Assembly: GCA_964510785.1 (NCBI GenBank)
Contig: CAZECM010000022.1
Location: 1 to 45,361, forward strand
Origin: JAAYZM01 sp964510785
Lineage (GTDB): Bacteria > Actinomycetota > Actinomycetes > Actinomycetales > Cellulomonadaceae
DNA length: 45,361 bases
Direction: 5' to 3'
Shown here: piece after piece, positions 1-7,567 of the stretch
How positions within the stretch are numbered: the stretch's first letter is position 1
Layout: each line of letters starts with the position of its first letter
Made by a program: the position numbers and the translations under genes
The notes under the pieces: generated by a model
Told to the model about the DNA's origin: nothing
Databases searched by the model: none
Seen by the model: the letters and a program-made list of their open reading frames with translations, nothing else

Positions 1-154
1 GGTGCGCCGCACCCGGGCCGGCGACGCCTGGGCGCAGCGTGAGCGGGTGCGCACCGGACTGGCCGAGGAGCCGCACTCGCACGGGGCCCCGCCGTCGGAC
101 ACCCCGGGCACCCCCGTCCTGCTCGGCCTTCCCACGCGCCGTCACGGGGGCTGA
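1..154 (+). CDS. miaB: Probable MiaB C-terminal end (partial)
   Basis: The frame beginning at base 2 is open from the window edge to a TGA at 152-154 and encodes 50 residues. It starts VRRTRAGDAW and later reads LLGLP. Actinobacterial MiaB (radical SAM methylthiotransferase that makes ms2i6A37 in tRNA) typically ends with an RRTRAGDA stretch after the TRAM domain followed by a GxGxP-like tail, so the match is to that tail only. The catalytic domains lie outside the window. The downstream genes miaA (the enzyme that makes the MiaB substrate), dapF and hflX follow in the order seen near miaB in other actinobacteria, which supports the call. Identification rests on a short tail and synteny, so it remains provisional. 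Confidence 0.55.
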   Translation, partial: VRRTRAGDAWAQRERVRTGLAEEPHSHGAPPSDTPGTPVLLGLPTRRHGG

Positions 155-310
155 CCCGAGGCTCGCGTCCCGGTGCCACGAAGCGCCGCGCCTCGCTCCG
201 AGGTGTCGGCCTACCGCCGGGTACTGCGCTACGTTATGGACGCTTTGCGTGTCGGGGACCGGTGACCCGCCGCTAGGGCACGTCGACCACAACCTTCGAG
301 GGGAACACGC
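155..310. other. Intergenic region, no clear promoter
   Basis: This 156-bp gap separates the miaB tail from the first YbjN gene. It contains a small hairpin at 191-203 (CCTCG, loop CTC, CGAGG) that could be a weak terminator. TACGTT at 230-235 is a possible -10 element, but no convincing -35 lies 16-18 bp upstream. The ribosome binding site of the next gene (GAGGGGA, 299-305) closes the region. Confidence 0.4.
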
Positions 311-808
311 ATGGGCTTCTTCACCAAGGACGCCGAGTCCGCCGCAGGCGGGCTCGAGCCCGTCTCGAACGACCGGCTCGCCCGGCTCTTCGACGAGACC
401 GAGGTGAGCTACGGTCGCGACGACGACGGCGACCTGGGCGGGTTCTGGGACGACCACCTCTTCCAGTTCTGGCACGCCGGGGAGAACGGCGAGTTCTTCC
501 AGGTGCGCGGCCGGTGGGCGCGCGGGGTCCCCGAGGCGCAGTTCCCGGCGGTGCTCGAGTTCGTGAACACCTGGAACAGCGAGAAGCTCTGGCCCAAGGG
601 CTACGTCGAGAAGCACGACGGCCACGTCTTCGTGTACGCCGAGCACACCGTCGACTACGAGCACGGCGCGACGGACGACCAGGTGCACCTGCACGTGCGC
701 ACCGGGGTCGCGACCGCCCTGCGGCTCTTCGACGACCTTGACGCGCAGTACCCCGAGCACGCCGCTGCGGCCAAGGCGAAGCTCGCCGCCGAGTCCGACG
801 CCGGCTAG
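311..808 (+). CDS. YbjN domain protein (paralogue 1)
   Basis: 165 residues, soluble, no signal peptide. The whole protein is a YbjN-type domain, a type III secretion chaperone-like fold of unknown biochemical function in actinobacteria. Signature segments are DDDGDLGGFWDDHLF (about residues 37-51), QVRGRW and WNSEKLWPKGYV, and the same pattern recurs in the two paralogues at 5763-6251 and 6248-6769. The ATG is preceded by GAGGGGA with normal spacing. The stop TAG (806-808) is immediately followed by the GTG of the Hsp90-like gene, so the two are probably cotranscribed and translationally coupled. This suggests a chaperone-related job, but that is inference from context. Confidence 0.9.
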   Translation: MGFFTKDAESAAGGLEPVSNDRLARLFDETEVSYGRDDDGDLGGFWDDHLFQFWHAGENGEFFQVRGRWARGVPEAQFPAVLEFVNTWNSEKLWPKGYVEKHDGHVFVYAEHTVDYEHGATDDQVHLHVRTGVATALRLFDDLDAQYPEHAAAAKAKLAAESDAG

Positions 809-2698
809 GTGAGCGAGCTCCAGCCGCAGGCCTTCCAGGTCGACCTGCGGGGCGTCGTCGACCTGCTGGCCCGTCACCTGTACTCGGGTCCCCGGGTCTT
901 CGTGCGCGAACTGCTGCAGAACGGCGTGGACGCGATCACGGCCCGCCGCCAGCTCGAGCCCGACGCCCCGGCCCGGATCCGGCTCCGGGCGCTGCCGGGC
1001 GGCGGGCTCGAGGTGCGGGACACGGGGGTCGGGCTGACGCTCGCCGAGGCGGGCGACCTGCTCGCGACGATCGGCCGCTCGTCCAAGCGTGACCTGGACC
1101 TCGGGCTGGGGCGCGAGGAGTTCCTCGGGCAGTTCGGTATCGGCCTGCTGTCCGCCTTCATGGTCGCGGGCACGATCGAGCTCGTCTCGCGCTCCGCGGT
1201 CGACCCGGCCGCCCCCGCGATCCGGTGGCGCGGCTTCGACGACGGCTCCTACGAGCTCGCCGAGATCGACGAGGAGCCCGAGCCCGGCTCCGTGGTGCGC
1301 CTCCTCCCGCGCCCGGACGCCGAGCACTGGCTCGAGATCGAGACGGTCGTCGCGCTCGCCGAGGAGTTCGGCTCGCTGCTGCCCGTCGACATCGCCGTCG
1401 AGATGCCCGTCCACGTGCCCGGCGGGACCACGGAGCTCGCGTGGCGGCGCACCACGGTCGACGAGCTGCCGTGGCGCGGTGCGGGAACGGACGAGGAACG
1501 CAGGGCCGGCCTCGCGCAGTACTGCGAGCGCACGTTCGGCTTCGCCCCGATCGACCAGATCTCGCTCGAGGTGCCGCTCGCGGGAGTGAGCGGCGTGGCT
1601 TTCGTCCTGCCCCACGCCGTGACGGGCCAGGGGGGCGCCCACCGCGTCTACGTCAAGCGCATGCTGCTCGGCACCCGTGTCGACAGCCTCCTGCCGGAGT
1701 GGGCGTTCTTCGTGCGGTGCGTCATCGATGCCGAGGGGTTGCGGCCGACGGCGTCCCGCGAGTCGCTGTACTCCGACGAGGTGCTCCTCGCCGTGCAGGA
1801 GGAGCTCGGCCGGCAGGTGCGCGCGTGGCTGCTCGGGCTGCTCGGGCGGCGCGACCGCGTCACGCGCGACTTCCTCACGACCCACCACCTCGCGGTGCGT
1901 GCGCTCGCGACGACCGACGACGAGATGCTCGACCTCGTCTCCGAGGTGCTGCCGTACGAGACGACGGACGGCATGGCGACCTTGGCCCAGGTGCACGCCG
2001 AGCACGGCCGGGTCGTGTACGCGGCGAGCGTCGAGGAGTATCGCCGTGTCGCACCCGTGGCGCGGGCCCAGGGGCTCGCCGTCGTGAACGCCGGGTACGT
2101 CTACGACGCGGACCTGCTCGCCCGGCTCGCAGCCCGCCGCGGCTCGTGGGGCATCCGGCAGCTCGCCGCGGCGGACGTCGTCGGCGTCCTCGAACCGCTC
2201 GAGGACGTCGAGCAGGTCGTGCTCGCCCCCGCGCTCGCCGCAGCCAACACGGCTCTCACCGACCTCGAGGTCGAGGTGGGCCTGCGCCGCTTCGAGCCCG
2301 TCGAGCTCCCGGCGCTGCTCCTGGGCGACCGCGAGGGCGACCACCAGCGCGACCTCGCCGCGACGCGCGACGCCGGGGAGGACGTGTGGGGGGACGTGCT
2401 CGGCGGGTTCGCCCGCGAGGTCCCCGCGCGCCAGCTCGTGCTCAACGTCGCCAACCCGCTCGTCGGACGTCTGCTCGGTGCACCCGCGGGGGCCGTGCGG
2501 GACGCCGCGACGCGCGCGGTGTACGTCCAGGCGCTCCTGCTCGCGGGCGAGCCGCTGCGCGGGCGCGACGCCGAGGCCATGGGTGACTCGCTCGCCGCTC
2601 TGCTCGGTGCAGGCCTCGCCCACGGCGCGGACGGCACGTCGCCCGCGTCGGGCGCTCCCGACAGGAATGATGACGACCCGAACCAGGAGACTTCGTGA
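809..2698 (+). CDS. Hsp90 (HtpG) family protein, non-canonical
   Basis: 629 residues. The N-terminal GHKL ATPase domain carries the Bergerat-fold residues in the same places as HtpG: E34 and N38 in RELLQNGVDA, D71 in DTGVG, and the glycine lid/loop GQFGIGLLSAF at 107-117. A middle-domain SRE (TASRESLYSDEV) supplies the arginine that HtpG uses for ATP hydrolysis. So ATPase activity is plausible. The sequence differs from housekeeping HtpG in many otherwise conserved positions (NGVDA instead of NASDA; TIGRSSK instead of TIARSGT). The C-terminal third is not recognisable and ends in an acidic, probably disordered tail (DRNDDDPNQETS). GTG start directly abuts the YbjN stop. The stop overlaps the next start by 4 bp (GTGA), coupling it to a TPR protein. 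Clients are unknown. Confidence 0.88.
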   Translation: MSELQPQAFQVDLRGVVDLLARHLYSGPRVFVRELLQNGVDAITARRQLEPDAPARIRLRALPGGGLEVRDTGVGLTLAEAGDLLATIGRSSKRDLDLGLGREEFLGQFGIGLLSAFMVAGTIELVSRSAVDPAAPAIRWRGFDDGSYELAEIDEEPEPGSVVRLLPRPDAEHWLEIETVVALAEEFGSLLPVDIAVEMPVHVPGGTTELAWRRTTVDELPWRGAGTDEERRAGLAQYCERTFGFAPIDQISLEVPLAGVSGVAFVLPHAVTGQGGAHRVYVKRMLLGTRVDSLLPEWAFFVRCVIDAEGLRPTASRESLYSDEVLLAVQEELGRQVRAWLLGLLGRRDRVTRDFLTTHHLAVRALATTDDEMLDLVSEVLPYETTDGMATLAQVHAEHGRVVYAASVEEYRRVAPVARAQGLAVVNAGYVYDADLLARLAARRGSWGIRQLAAADVVGVLEPLEDVEQVVLAPALAAANTALTDLEVEVGLRRFEPVELPALLLGDREGDHQRDLAATRDAGEDVWGDVLGGFAREVPARQLVLNVANPLVGRLLGAPAGAVRDAATRAVYVQALLLAGEPLRGRDAEAMGDSLAALLGAGLAHGADGTSPASGAPDRNDDDPNQETS

Positions 2699-4587
2699 CG
2701 AGTTCGCAGCGACAGGTCGAGAACCAGCTCTCCCAGCTCCACGGCGAGCCGTACGGCTCCGCCCGCACGCGGGCGGTCGAACAGATCGTCCGCAGCGTCG
2801 AGGCAGACGGTCCGCGGGAGACCCTCGCCTACGCGTACTCGACGCTCGTCGACTCGTACGTGTGGGGCGGTGAGGTGGACAAGGCCTTCGTGCCCTTCAC
2901 GCGGTGGGTGCGCTGGTTCGACGAGCACCCCGAGCTCTTCGACGACGAGGACCGGTACTCGTTGTTCTGGTCGTTCAAGTGGATGGTCACGCACGTCTCG
3001 GACTACCCCCAGGTCCCGTTCGAGCAGATCGAGGCGACGCTCGAGGACATGGAACGCCGCTACGCGCTCGCGGGCCACGGCATGAACGGGGTGCTGCTGG
3101 AGAAGTTCCGCTGGGCGAGCTTCCGCGGCGCACCGGAGACCGACGAGCTCTACCGGCAGTGGTCGACGACGCCGCGGGACGAGTTCGCGAACTGCGAGGC
3201 GTGCGACCCGAGCGAGCGGGCGCTCTACCTCGCGGACACCGGGCGCGTCGAGGAGGCGCGGCGGCTGCTCGAGGTGACGCTCGACTCCGGCGCGTCCTGC
3301 GGTACCGAGCCGGCAGACATGCTGTCCCAGCTCGCCGCGCTCTATCTCGAGCTCGGGCGCACCACCGAGGCCGCGGGTGCCTACCGGCGCTCCGTCAAGC
3401 ACCTCGACGGTGCGACCGGCGACATGGCCCCGACGCTCGCCCGGCTGATCCTCTTCCTGGCCCGTGGTGGGCAGGCCGAACGGGCAGTGCGACGCATCGA
3501 GACCGGTCAGCGACTCCTCGTCGAGACCGACACCCCGCGCTCGCGGCAGCAGCTCCTCACCGGGGTCGCGGCCGCGGCACGCATCATCGCGCGCACGGCG
3601 CCCGGACACGCCGTGCTGCTCTCCGAGGTTCCGGCTCGCACCGTCGAGGAGCTCGCGGAGTGGGCCGGGTCCCGGGCTCGAGAGCTCGCAGCGGCGTTCG
3701 ACGCCCGCAACGGCAGCGACGCGCTCAGCCGCGAGCTCGATGCGGCGCTCGCCCTCGAGCCAGCCGCCTCGCGTGTGGAGCTGGCGGTCCTGCCCGTCGT
3801 CGCCGGCACCCAGCCGGCGGGAGTGGTTCCGGAGGGCCTGCCGGCCCGCCAGGCTGCCCAAGGCGGGCCGAGCGGCCAGGATCTCGTCGATCGGGCGGAC
3901 CGCTACTACGCGGAGGGCGACGGTGAGCGGGCGGCGCACGCGTACCTCGAGGCCGTCGCGCTGTTCCGGGGGCAGGACGCGCTCCAGGACGCCGGCCTCG
4001 CGGAAGCCAACGCGGCGCGCTGCGCCCACGAGCTCGAGGACATCCCGGGTGCCGATGCCGCCTACCGCCACGCGATCGCGGTGCTGCGGGCCGGGTCGTC
4101 ACCCATCACGCTCGTGTCCGCCGTCGTGCGCTCGTGGGTGCCGCTGTCCTTCGAGGCGGGCACGTCCGAGGAGGCCCTCGCCCAGGTCGAGCAGGTACGG
4201 GAAGAGATCCGTGCCGCGATCGAGCGGGAGGACACCCCCGCCCTGCGCACGGAGTACGCAGAGTCGCTCGACACGCACGCGCGGGCGCTCGCGACGGGTG
4301 GCGAGCACGCGCGGGCCGTGGCGCTCGCGAGCGACGCCGCCGAGCGGTTCGCCGCCCTCGGACGCATCTCCGACGCGTCGCACGCCTTCCTGCTCGCTGG
4401 CCGGGCGCTCGTCGAGCTCGGCCGGGACGAGGACGCGGTCTACCACCTCGAGTCCGCCGCCGAGGGCTTCGGCGTGGCCCGCCAGCGCGCGCTGCGCGGC
4501 AGGGCCGCCACCGACCTCGTGGAGGCGCTGCGCCGGCTCGGGCGGGACGCCGACGCCGAGGCGGCTGCCGCACAGCTCCAGGGCTGA
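2695..4587 (+). CDS. Tetratricopeptide repeat protein coupled to Hsp90-like gene
   Basis: 630 residues, soluble, acidic and alanine-rich. TPR-like helical pairs are visible around residues 200-240 (LAALYLELGRTTEAAGAYRR), 397-460 (ADRYYAEGDGERAAHAYLEA) and 520-628 (ARALATGGEHARAVALASDA, then AGRALVELGRDEDAVYHLES). The first 170 residues are rich in aromatic and acidic residues and are probably also helical. A Cys pair (CEAC, about 165-168) is notable but of unknown meaning. The GTG start overlaps the Hsp90-like stop in GTGA and has CAGGAG upstream, so the two proteins are made together. A co-chaperone or client-adaptor role is inferred from this coupling and from the well-known use of TPR co-chaperones by eukaryotic Hsp90; there is no direct evidence. 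Confidence 0.85.
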   Translation: MTSSQRQVENQLSQLHGEPYGSARTRAVEQIVRSVEADGPRETLAYAYSTLVDSYVWGGEVDKAFVPFTRWVRWFDEHPELFDDEDRYSLFWSFKWMVTHVSDYPQVPFEQIEATLEDMERRYALAGHGMNGVLLEKFRWASFRGAPETDELYRQWSTTPRDEFANCEACDPSERALYLADTGRVEEARRLLEVTLDSGASCGTEPADMLSQLAALYLELGRTTEAAGAYRRSVKHLDGATGDMAPTLARLILFLARGGQAERAVRRIETGQRLLVETDTPRSRQQLLTGVAAAARIIARTAPGHAVLLSEVPARTVEELAEWAGSRARELAAAFDARNGSDALSRELDAALALEPAASRVELAVLPVVAGTQPAGVVPEGLPARQAAQGGPSGQDLVDRADRYYAEGDGERAAHAYLEAVALFRGQDALQDAGLAEANAARCAHELEDIPGADAAYRHAIAVLRAGSSPITLVSAVVRSWVPLSFEAGTSEEALAQVEQVREEIRAAIEREDTPALRTEYAESLDTHARALATGGEHARAVALASDAAERFAALGRISDASHAFLLAGRALVELGRDEDAVYHLESAAEGFGVARQRALRGRAATDLVEALRRLGRDADAEAAAAQLQG

Positions 4588-4622
4588 GCCGGCGGCGCCG
4601 AGGCTCCCCGACGGACCCAGGG

Positions 4623-4654
4623 GCCGCTCACCGGGTGTGGCCCGCCGGAGCGGC
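4623..4654. terminator. Possible weak terminator between convergent genes
   Basis: GCCGCTC (4623-4629) and GAGCGGC (4648-4654) form a perfect 7-bp inverted repeat with an 18-nt loop between the convergent TPR and GNAT genes. There is no U-run, so the call rests only on position and symmetry. Confidence 0.3.
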
Positions 4655-4657
4655 ACG

Positions 4658-5704
4658 TCACCGAAGCGTCAGGCGCGCAACGGCCTCGCCGTCGTCCATC
4701 TCGCCGGTGAGCTCGAAGCCCAGCGAGAGGTAGAAGGGCTCCGGTCCGCCGCGCTCCTGGACCCAGCTCGTCTCGATCGAGCCGTGCCCCGCGGCACGCA
4801 TCTCTTCGATCCACAGCTGCAGCGCGCGTCGGCCGATCCCGCGGCGCTGATGACGCCGGTCGACGAGGTAGCGCCACAGGTACGGGTCCGGGGTGCCCTC
4901 GTTGACGGGGTCGGCCCACATGATGAAGCCGGCCGGCTCGCCGTCGGCCTCGATGCCCCGCAGCGCGGGTACGACCGGCCAACCCTCGTGGGGCTCCGGG
5001 AGCAGCGCCTCGGCGACAGAGCCAAGGACCGGTGCGACGAACTGCTCTTGCGAGCGGTGGGTGCGCAGCTTCGAGTACGACCACCAGTTCTCCGGTGTGA
5101 GCTCGACGAGCCGCACGTCCTCGGGCGGGTCGGCGGGGCGGTCCCGCCAGGCGCGCCAGGACTCGTCGCTCAGCGCGTACACGAGGTTGTCGTCCCACGC
5201 GCCTCGCCACCAGAAGGAACGCGGTGCGAGCGACTCGAAGGCCATACCGAGCCGCTCCAGCACCCGTGCCGAGGCGCGGTTCTGCGTCGAGAGCTGGGCG
5301 AAGACGCGGTGCACGCCGAGCCGCTCGACGAGATCGGCGACGACAGCCGAGGCCGCCTCGAGCGCGTATCCGTGGCCCTGGTGCGCCGAGGCCACCGTGA
5401 AGCCGATCTCGGCGACCCCGCCGTGCTCGTCCAGGCCGACGAACACGTCGCCGACCAGCTCGCCCGAGAGCTCGACCGCAAGCTGCGTACCTCTGCCAGG
5501 AACGATGTCGGCGCGCCCGGAGTGCGCGGTGACGAGCGACTCGGCCCTCTCGCGCGAGTACGGCAGGTCCCAGTCCTGCAGCGCCGCGACCTCGGGGTCG
5601 TTGCGATAGGCCACGAGCGGCTCGATGTCCGCTTCCTCGAAGAAGCGCAGTGTCAGCCGCCCGGTGCTCAGGGGATATGCGGGGAGCGCCGCGTCGCCGT
5701 CCAT
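4658..5704 (-). CDS. Tandem GNAT N-acetyltransferase (two domains)
   Basis: 348 residues made of two GNAT domains. The N-terminal half (about 10-180) resembles RimJ/RimL-type acetyltransferases, with the acetyl-CoA pyrophosphate loop HQGHGYA near 108-114 and the late NRASARVLERLGM segment. The C-terminal half (about 195-348) has its own loop, HQRRGIGRR (285-293), and a PFYLSLGFELTG end. Substrates are unknown; RimJ/L-type domains often act on protein N termini, small amines or antibiotics. ATG at 5704 was chosen because the reading frame upstream is arginine/serine-rich shadow sequence and because GATCCT (-10-like) ends 6 nt before it, suggesting a leaderless message. It runs convergent to the Hsp90/TPR operon. 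Confidence 0.88.
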   Translation of the reverse strand: MDGDAALPAYPLSTGRLTLRFFEEADIEPLVAYRNDPEVAALQDWDLPYSRERAESLVTAHSGRADIVPGRGTQLAVELSGELVGDVFVGLDEHGGVAEIGFTVASAHQGHGYALEAASAVVADLVERLGVHRVFAQLSTQNRASARVLERLGMAFESLAPRSFWWRGAWDDNLVYALSDESWRAWRDRPADPPEDVRLVELTPENWWSYSKLRTHRSQEQFVAPVLGSVAEALLPEPHEGWPVVPALRGIEADGEPAGFIMWADPVNEGTPDPYLWRYLVDRRHQRRGIGRRALQLWIEEMRAAGHGSIETSWVQERGGPEPFYLSLGFELTGEMDDGEAVARLTLR

Positions 5705-5710
5705 CCGGCA

Positions 5711-5716
5711 AGGATC
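5711..5716 (-). promoter_or_regulatory. Candidate -10 of leaderless GNAT gene
   Basis: GATCCT on the minus strand lies 6 nt upstream of the ATG at 5704, the spacing expected if transcription begins at the start codon. No good -35 is visible. Confidence 0.35.
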
Positions 5717-5762
5717 CACCCGGCCGAGAGAGCGGGCAACTGGTTGGTGCGTCTTCCCCGAG

Positions 5763-6251
5763 TCAGGTCGCGGGGAAGGCCTGGTCGAGCTCCGCGAAGA
5801 ACTGCACGCCCGTGAGCAGACCGCACGCGATCGTCTGGTCGAGCTGGGCGTCGTTGACCCCGGGTTCGAGGTCGATCGAGTGCTCGGCGTAGACGACGAG
5901 CTCGGCGTCCTCGGCACGGTAGAACACCTTGGGCCACAGCCGGTCGCGGTTCCAGTCGTTGACGGCGAGCCGGGCGGCGGCACGACGGTCTGGCGAGAGC
6001 GTGCGGTGCCACACCCCGCGCACCTGCAGCACGTCGTGCTGCTCGCCGGTCACCATGAGCCAGAACCGGTGGCCGTCCCAGATGCCCGTGATGTCGCCGT
6101 CGTCGTCCGTGGAGTACGAGAAGCTGCGCCGCGTCAGCGCTTGTGCGATGCGTTCCGTCGACAGCGAGGCGAGCGGCAGCTCCCAGCCGGGCGGGCCGGG
6201 AGGGGCGTCAGCGGCGCGCCGCCAGGGGGTGAGCCAGCGGGGGAGCCTCAT
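5763..6251 (-). CDS. YbjN domain protein (paralogue 2)
   Basis: 162 residues. It has the YbjN signature in the order DDDGDITGIWDGHRF, LQVRGVW, WNRDRLWPKVF and an acidic C-terminal helix ending FFAELDQAFP. The basic N terminus (MRLPRWLTPWRR) is unlike that of paralogue 1. Its ATG overlaps the stop of the upstream paralogue in ATGA (6248-6251), so both are translated from one message and may form a heteromer. Function is unknown; YbjN in enterobacteria affects motility and stress phenotypes, which cannot be transferred here. Confidence 0.87.
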   Translation of the reverse strand: MRLPRWLTPWRRAADAPPGPPGWELPLASLSTERIAQALTRRSFSYSTDDDGDITGIWDGHRFWLMVTGEQHDVLQVRGVWHRTLSPDRRAAARLAVNDWNRDRLWPKVFYRAEDAELVVYAEHSIDLEPGVNDAQLDQTIACGLLTGVQFFAELDQAFPAT

Positions 6252-6769
6252 GGCGCTTGCGCCGCAGGGTCGGGGTAGAGCGCGTCGACCTCGTCGAAGA
6301 ACAGCGTGCCCGTCCCGACGGCGCACGAGAGCAGGCGGGCGAGCTGCGCGTCGGTGACGCCCTGCTCGAGGTCGTGGGAGGACTCGGCCATGACGTTGAC
6401 GGAGCCGTTGTCGAGCACCCGGACGTACACCTTGGGCCAGATCCGGTCCGAGTTCCACGCGTTGCACAGGTCGAGGATCTCCTCGAGGCGCTCGATGCTC
6501 ACCTCGCGGTTCCACCGCGCGCGGACCTGGAGCACCTCCTGGCGTTCGCCGAAGATGAGGAAGTAGAACAGCCGGTTGTTCCAGAAGCCGCCGAGATCAC
6601 CCTCGTTGTCCACGAAGTAGGTGAACTGCTCGCGGTCGCACCACGCCTCGATCCGGGCACGCGTCACCTGGCGGGGGAGCTCGACGTGCCCGCTCCCGCC
6701 GAGCACGACGTCCGCCCGGCCCTCGTCGAGCCCGCGTCGTGGGGTACCCCGTGGGCGGAAGAACTCCAT
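6248..6769 (-). CDS. YbjN domain protein (paralogue 3)
   Basis: 173 residues. The N-terminal 35 residues are basic and unmatched; the rest is a YbjN domain with DNEGDLGGFWNNRLF, LQVRARW and WNSDRIWPKVYV, closest by eye to paralogue 1. The ATG at 6769 is preferred because the -10-like TAGTGT (6777-6782, minus strand) ends 7 nt before it, giving a leaderless message; two in-frame GTG codons lie 6 and 9 nt upstream. It is first in a two-gene unit with paralogue 2 and divergent from the LigB-like gene. Confidence 0.87.
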   Translation of the reverse strand: MEFFRPRGTPRRGLDEGRADVVLGGSGHVELPRQVTRARIEAWCDREQFTYFVDNEGDLGGFWNNRLFYFLIFGERQEVLQVRARWNREVSIERLEEILDLCNAWNSDRIWPKVYVRVLDNGSVNVMAESSHDLEQGVTDAQLARLLSCAVGTGTLFFDEVDALYPDPAAQAP

Positions 6770-6776
6770 CTCCACC

Positions 6777-6782
6777 ACACTA
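6777..6782 (-). promoter_or_regulatory. Candidate -10 of YbjN pair
   Basis: TAGTGT on the minus strand, 7 nt before the ATG at 6769. It is arranged back to back with the -10 of the divergent gene at 6800-6805. Confidence 0.4.
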
Positions 6783-6799
6783 CCGGCCCGGCTCGGCGC

Positions 6800-6805
6800 T
6801 AGGTT
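6800..6805 (+). promoter_or_regulatory. Candidate -10, leaderless LigB-like gene
   Basis: TAGGTT ends exactly 6 nt before the GTG at 6812, so transcription would begin at or next to the start codon. No Shine-Dalgarno sequence is present, which fits a leaderless message. Confidence 0.5.
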
Positions 6806-6811
6806 GGCTGC

Positions 6812-7567
6812 GTGCCGACCGCCCTCCTCGTCCCCGAGACCGCCCTCCTCGTCCCCGGCGTCGCGGGCCGCGCCGACGTGCTCGACGCCGTGCGCACCGC
6901 GAGCCTCGGTGCCGCCCGACGGCTCGTGGCCGGCGGACCGAGCCGGGTGGTCGTCGTCGGTCCGGCCCGGCGCATGCGTGTGGCCGACGCCGAGACGCTG
7001 TGCGCGAGCCTCGCCCCCTTCGGAGTCGCCGAGCGGCACCTCGGCTGGCCCGCCCCGTGCACGCGCCCCGGTTGCCCCGAGCACCGAGCCGACGTCGACG
7101 CCGCGGCCGCGGCGGCACCCGCGACGGCCGTGGGCCTGCGCCTGCTCGCCGCGGCGGGGTGGGCGGGCCCGACGACGGTGGTCGAGGTGACCCCCGACCA
7201 GTCCCTCGAGGCGGGCGGCGGCGACGCCCCGGACCGTGCGGGTGCGGACCTCGCCGGCGCGGACCTGCTCGTGCTCGGCTCGCTCTCCGCTCGTCGCGAC
7301 GAGTCCTCCCCGCGAGCGGCCGACCCCCGCGCGATCCCGACGGACGCCGCGCTCGCCGCGGACCTCACGTCGCCCACGGCGGCGGCCCTGGCGCGGCTGC
7401 GCGACCTCGACCCCGTGCTCGCGGCCGCGCTGGACATCACCGGCGCCGCCCCGTGGCGCCTCGTCGCCTCGTGGCTCGCCGACCGCGACGTCGTCGGGCA
7501 GGAAGAGGGCGCGGAGCGGGCGCTCGGGACGGACTACCGCGTCTGGACGTGGCAGTGGGCGGCATGA
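6812..7567 (+). CDS. Alanine-rich LigB-like protein upstream of miaA
   Basis: 251 residues, 23% or more alanine by eye. Position directly upstream of miaA-dapF and general pattern match the actinobacterial family (Rv2728c-like) annotated as class III extradiol dioxygenase (LigB) fold. The family's N terminus normally carries a PHPPLL(V/L)P metal-ligand segment; here the equivalent stretch reads PTALLVPETALLVPG, with no histidine, so dioxygenase activity is unlikely. The segment is encoded by a 21-nt tandem duplication (6817-6858). GTG start is supported by TAGGTT 6 nt upstream. The stop overlaps the miaA ATG (ATGA), so it is cotranslated with miaA. Function unknown. Confidence 0.75.
   Translation: MPTALLVPETALLVPGVAGRADVLDAVRTASLGAARRLVAGGPSRVVVVGPARRMRVADAETLCASLAPFGVAERHLGWPAPCTRPGCPEHRADVDAAAAAAPATAVGLRLLAAAGWAGPTTVVEVTPDQSLEAGGGDAPDRAGADLAGADLLVLGSLSARRDESSPRAADPRAIPTDAALAADLTSPTAAALARLRDLDPVLAAALDITGAAPWRLVASWLADRDVVGQEEGAERALGTDYRVWTWQWAA
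6817..6858 (+). repeat. 21-nt tandem duplication at gene start
   Basis: Two adjacent 21-nt units (6817-6837 and 6838-6858), beginning GACCGCCCTCCTCGTCCCCG, differ only in their last base. They are seven codons long, so the frame is kept, and they encode TALLVPE followed by TALLVPG. Confidence 0.85.

Noticed and set aside
2101..4071. 656-codon open frame on the minus strand opposite the Hsp90-like and TPR genes
   Set aside because: It is arginine-rich with no recognisable domain and lies fully opposite two well-supported genes; such long antisense frames are expected at this GC content.
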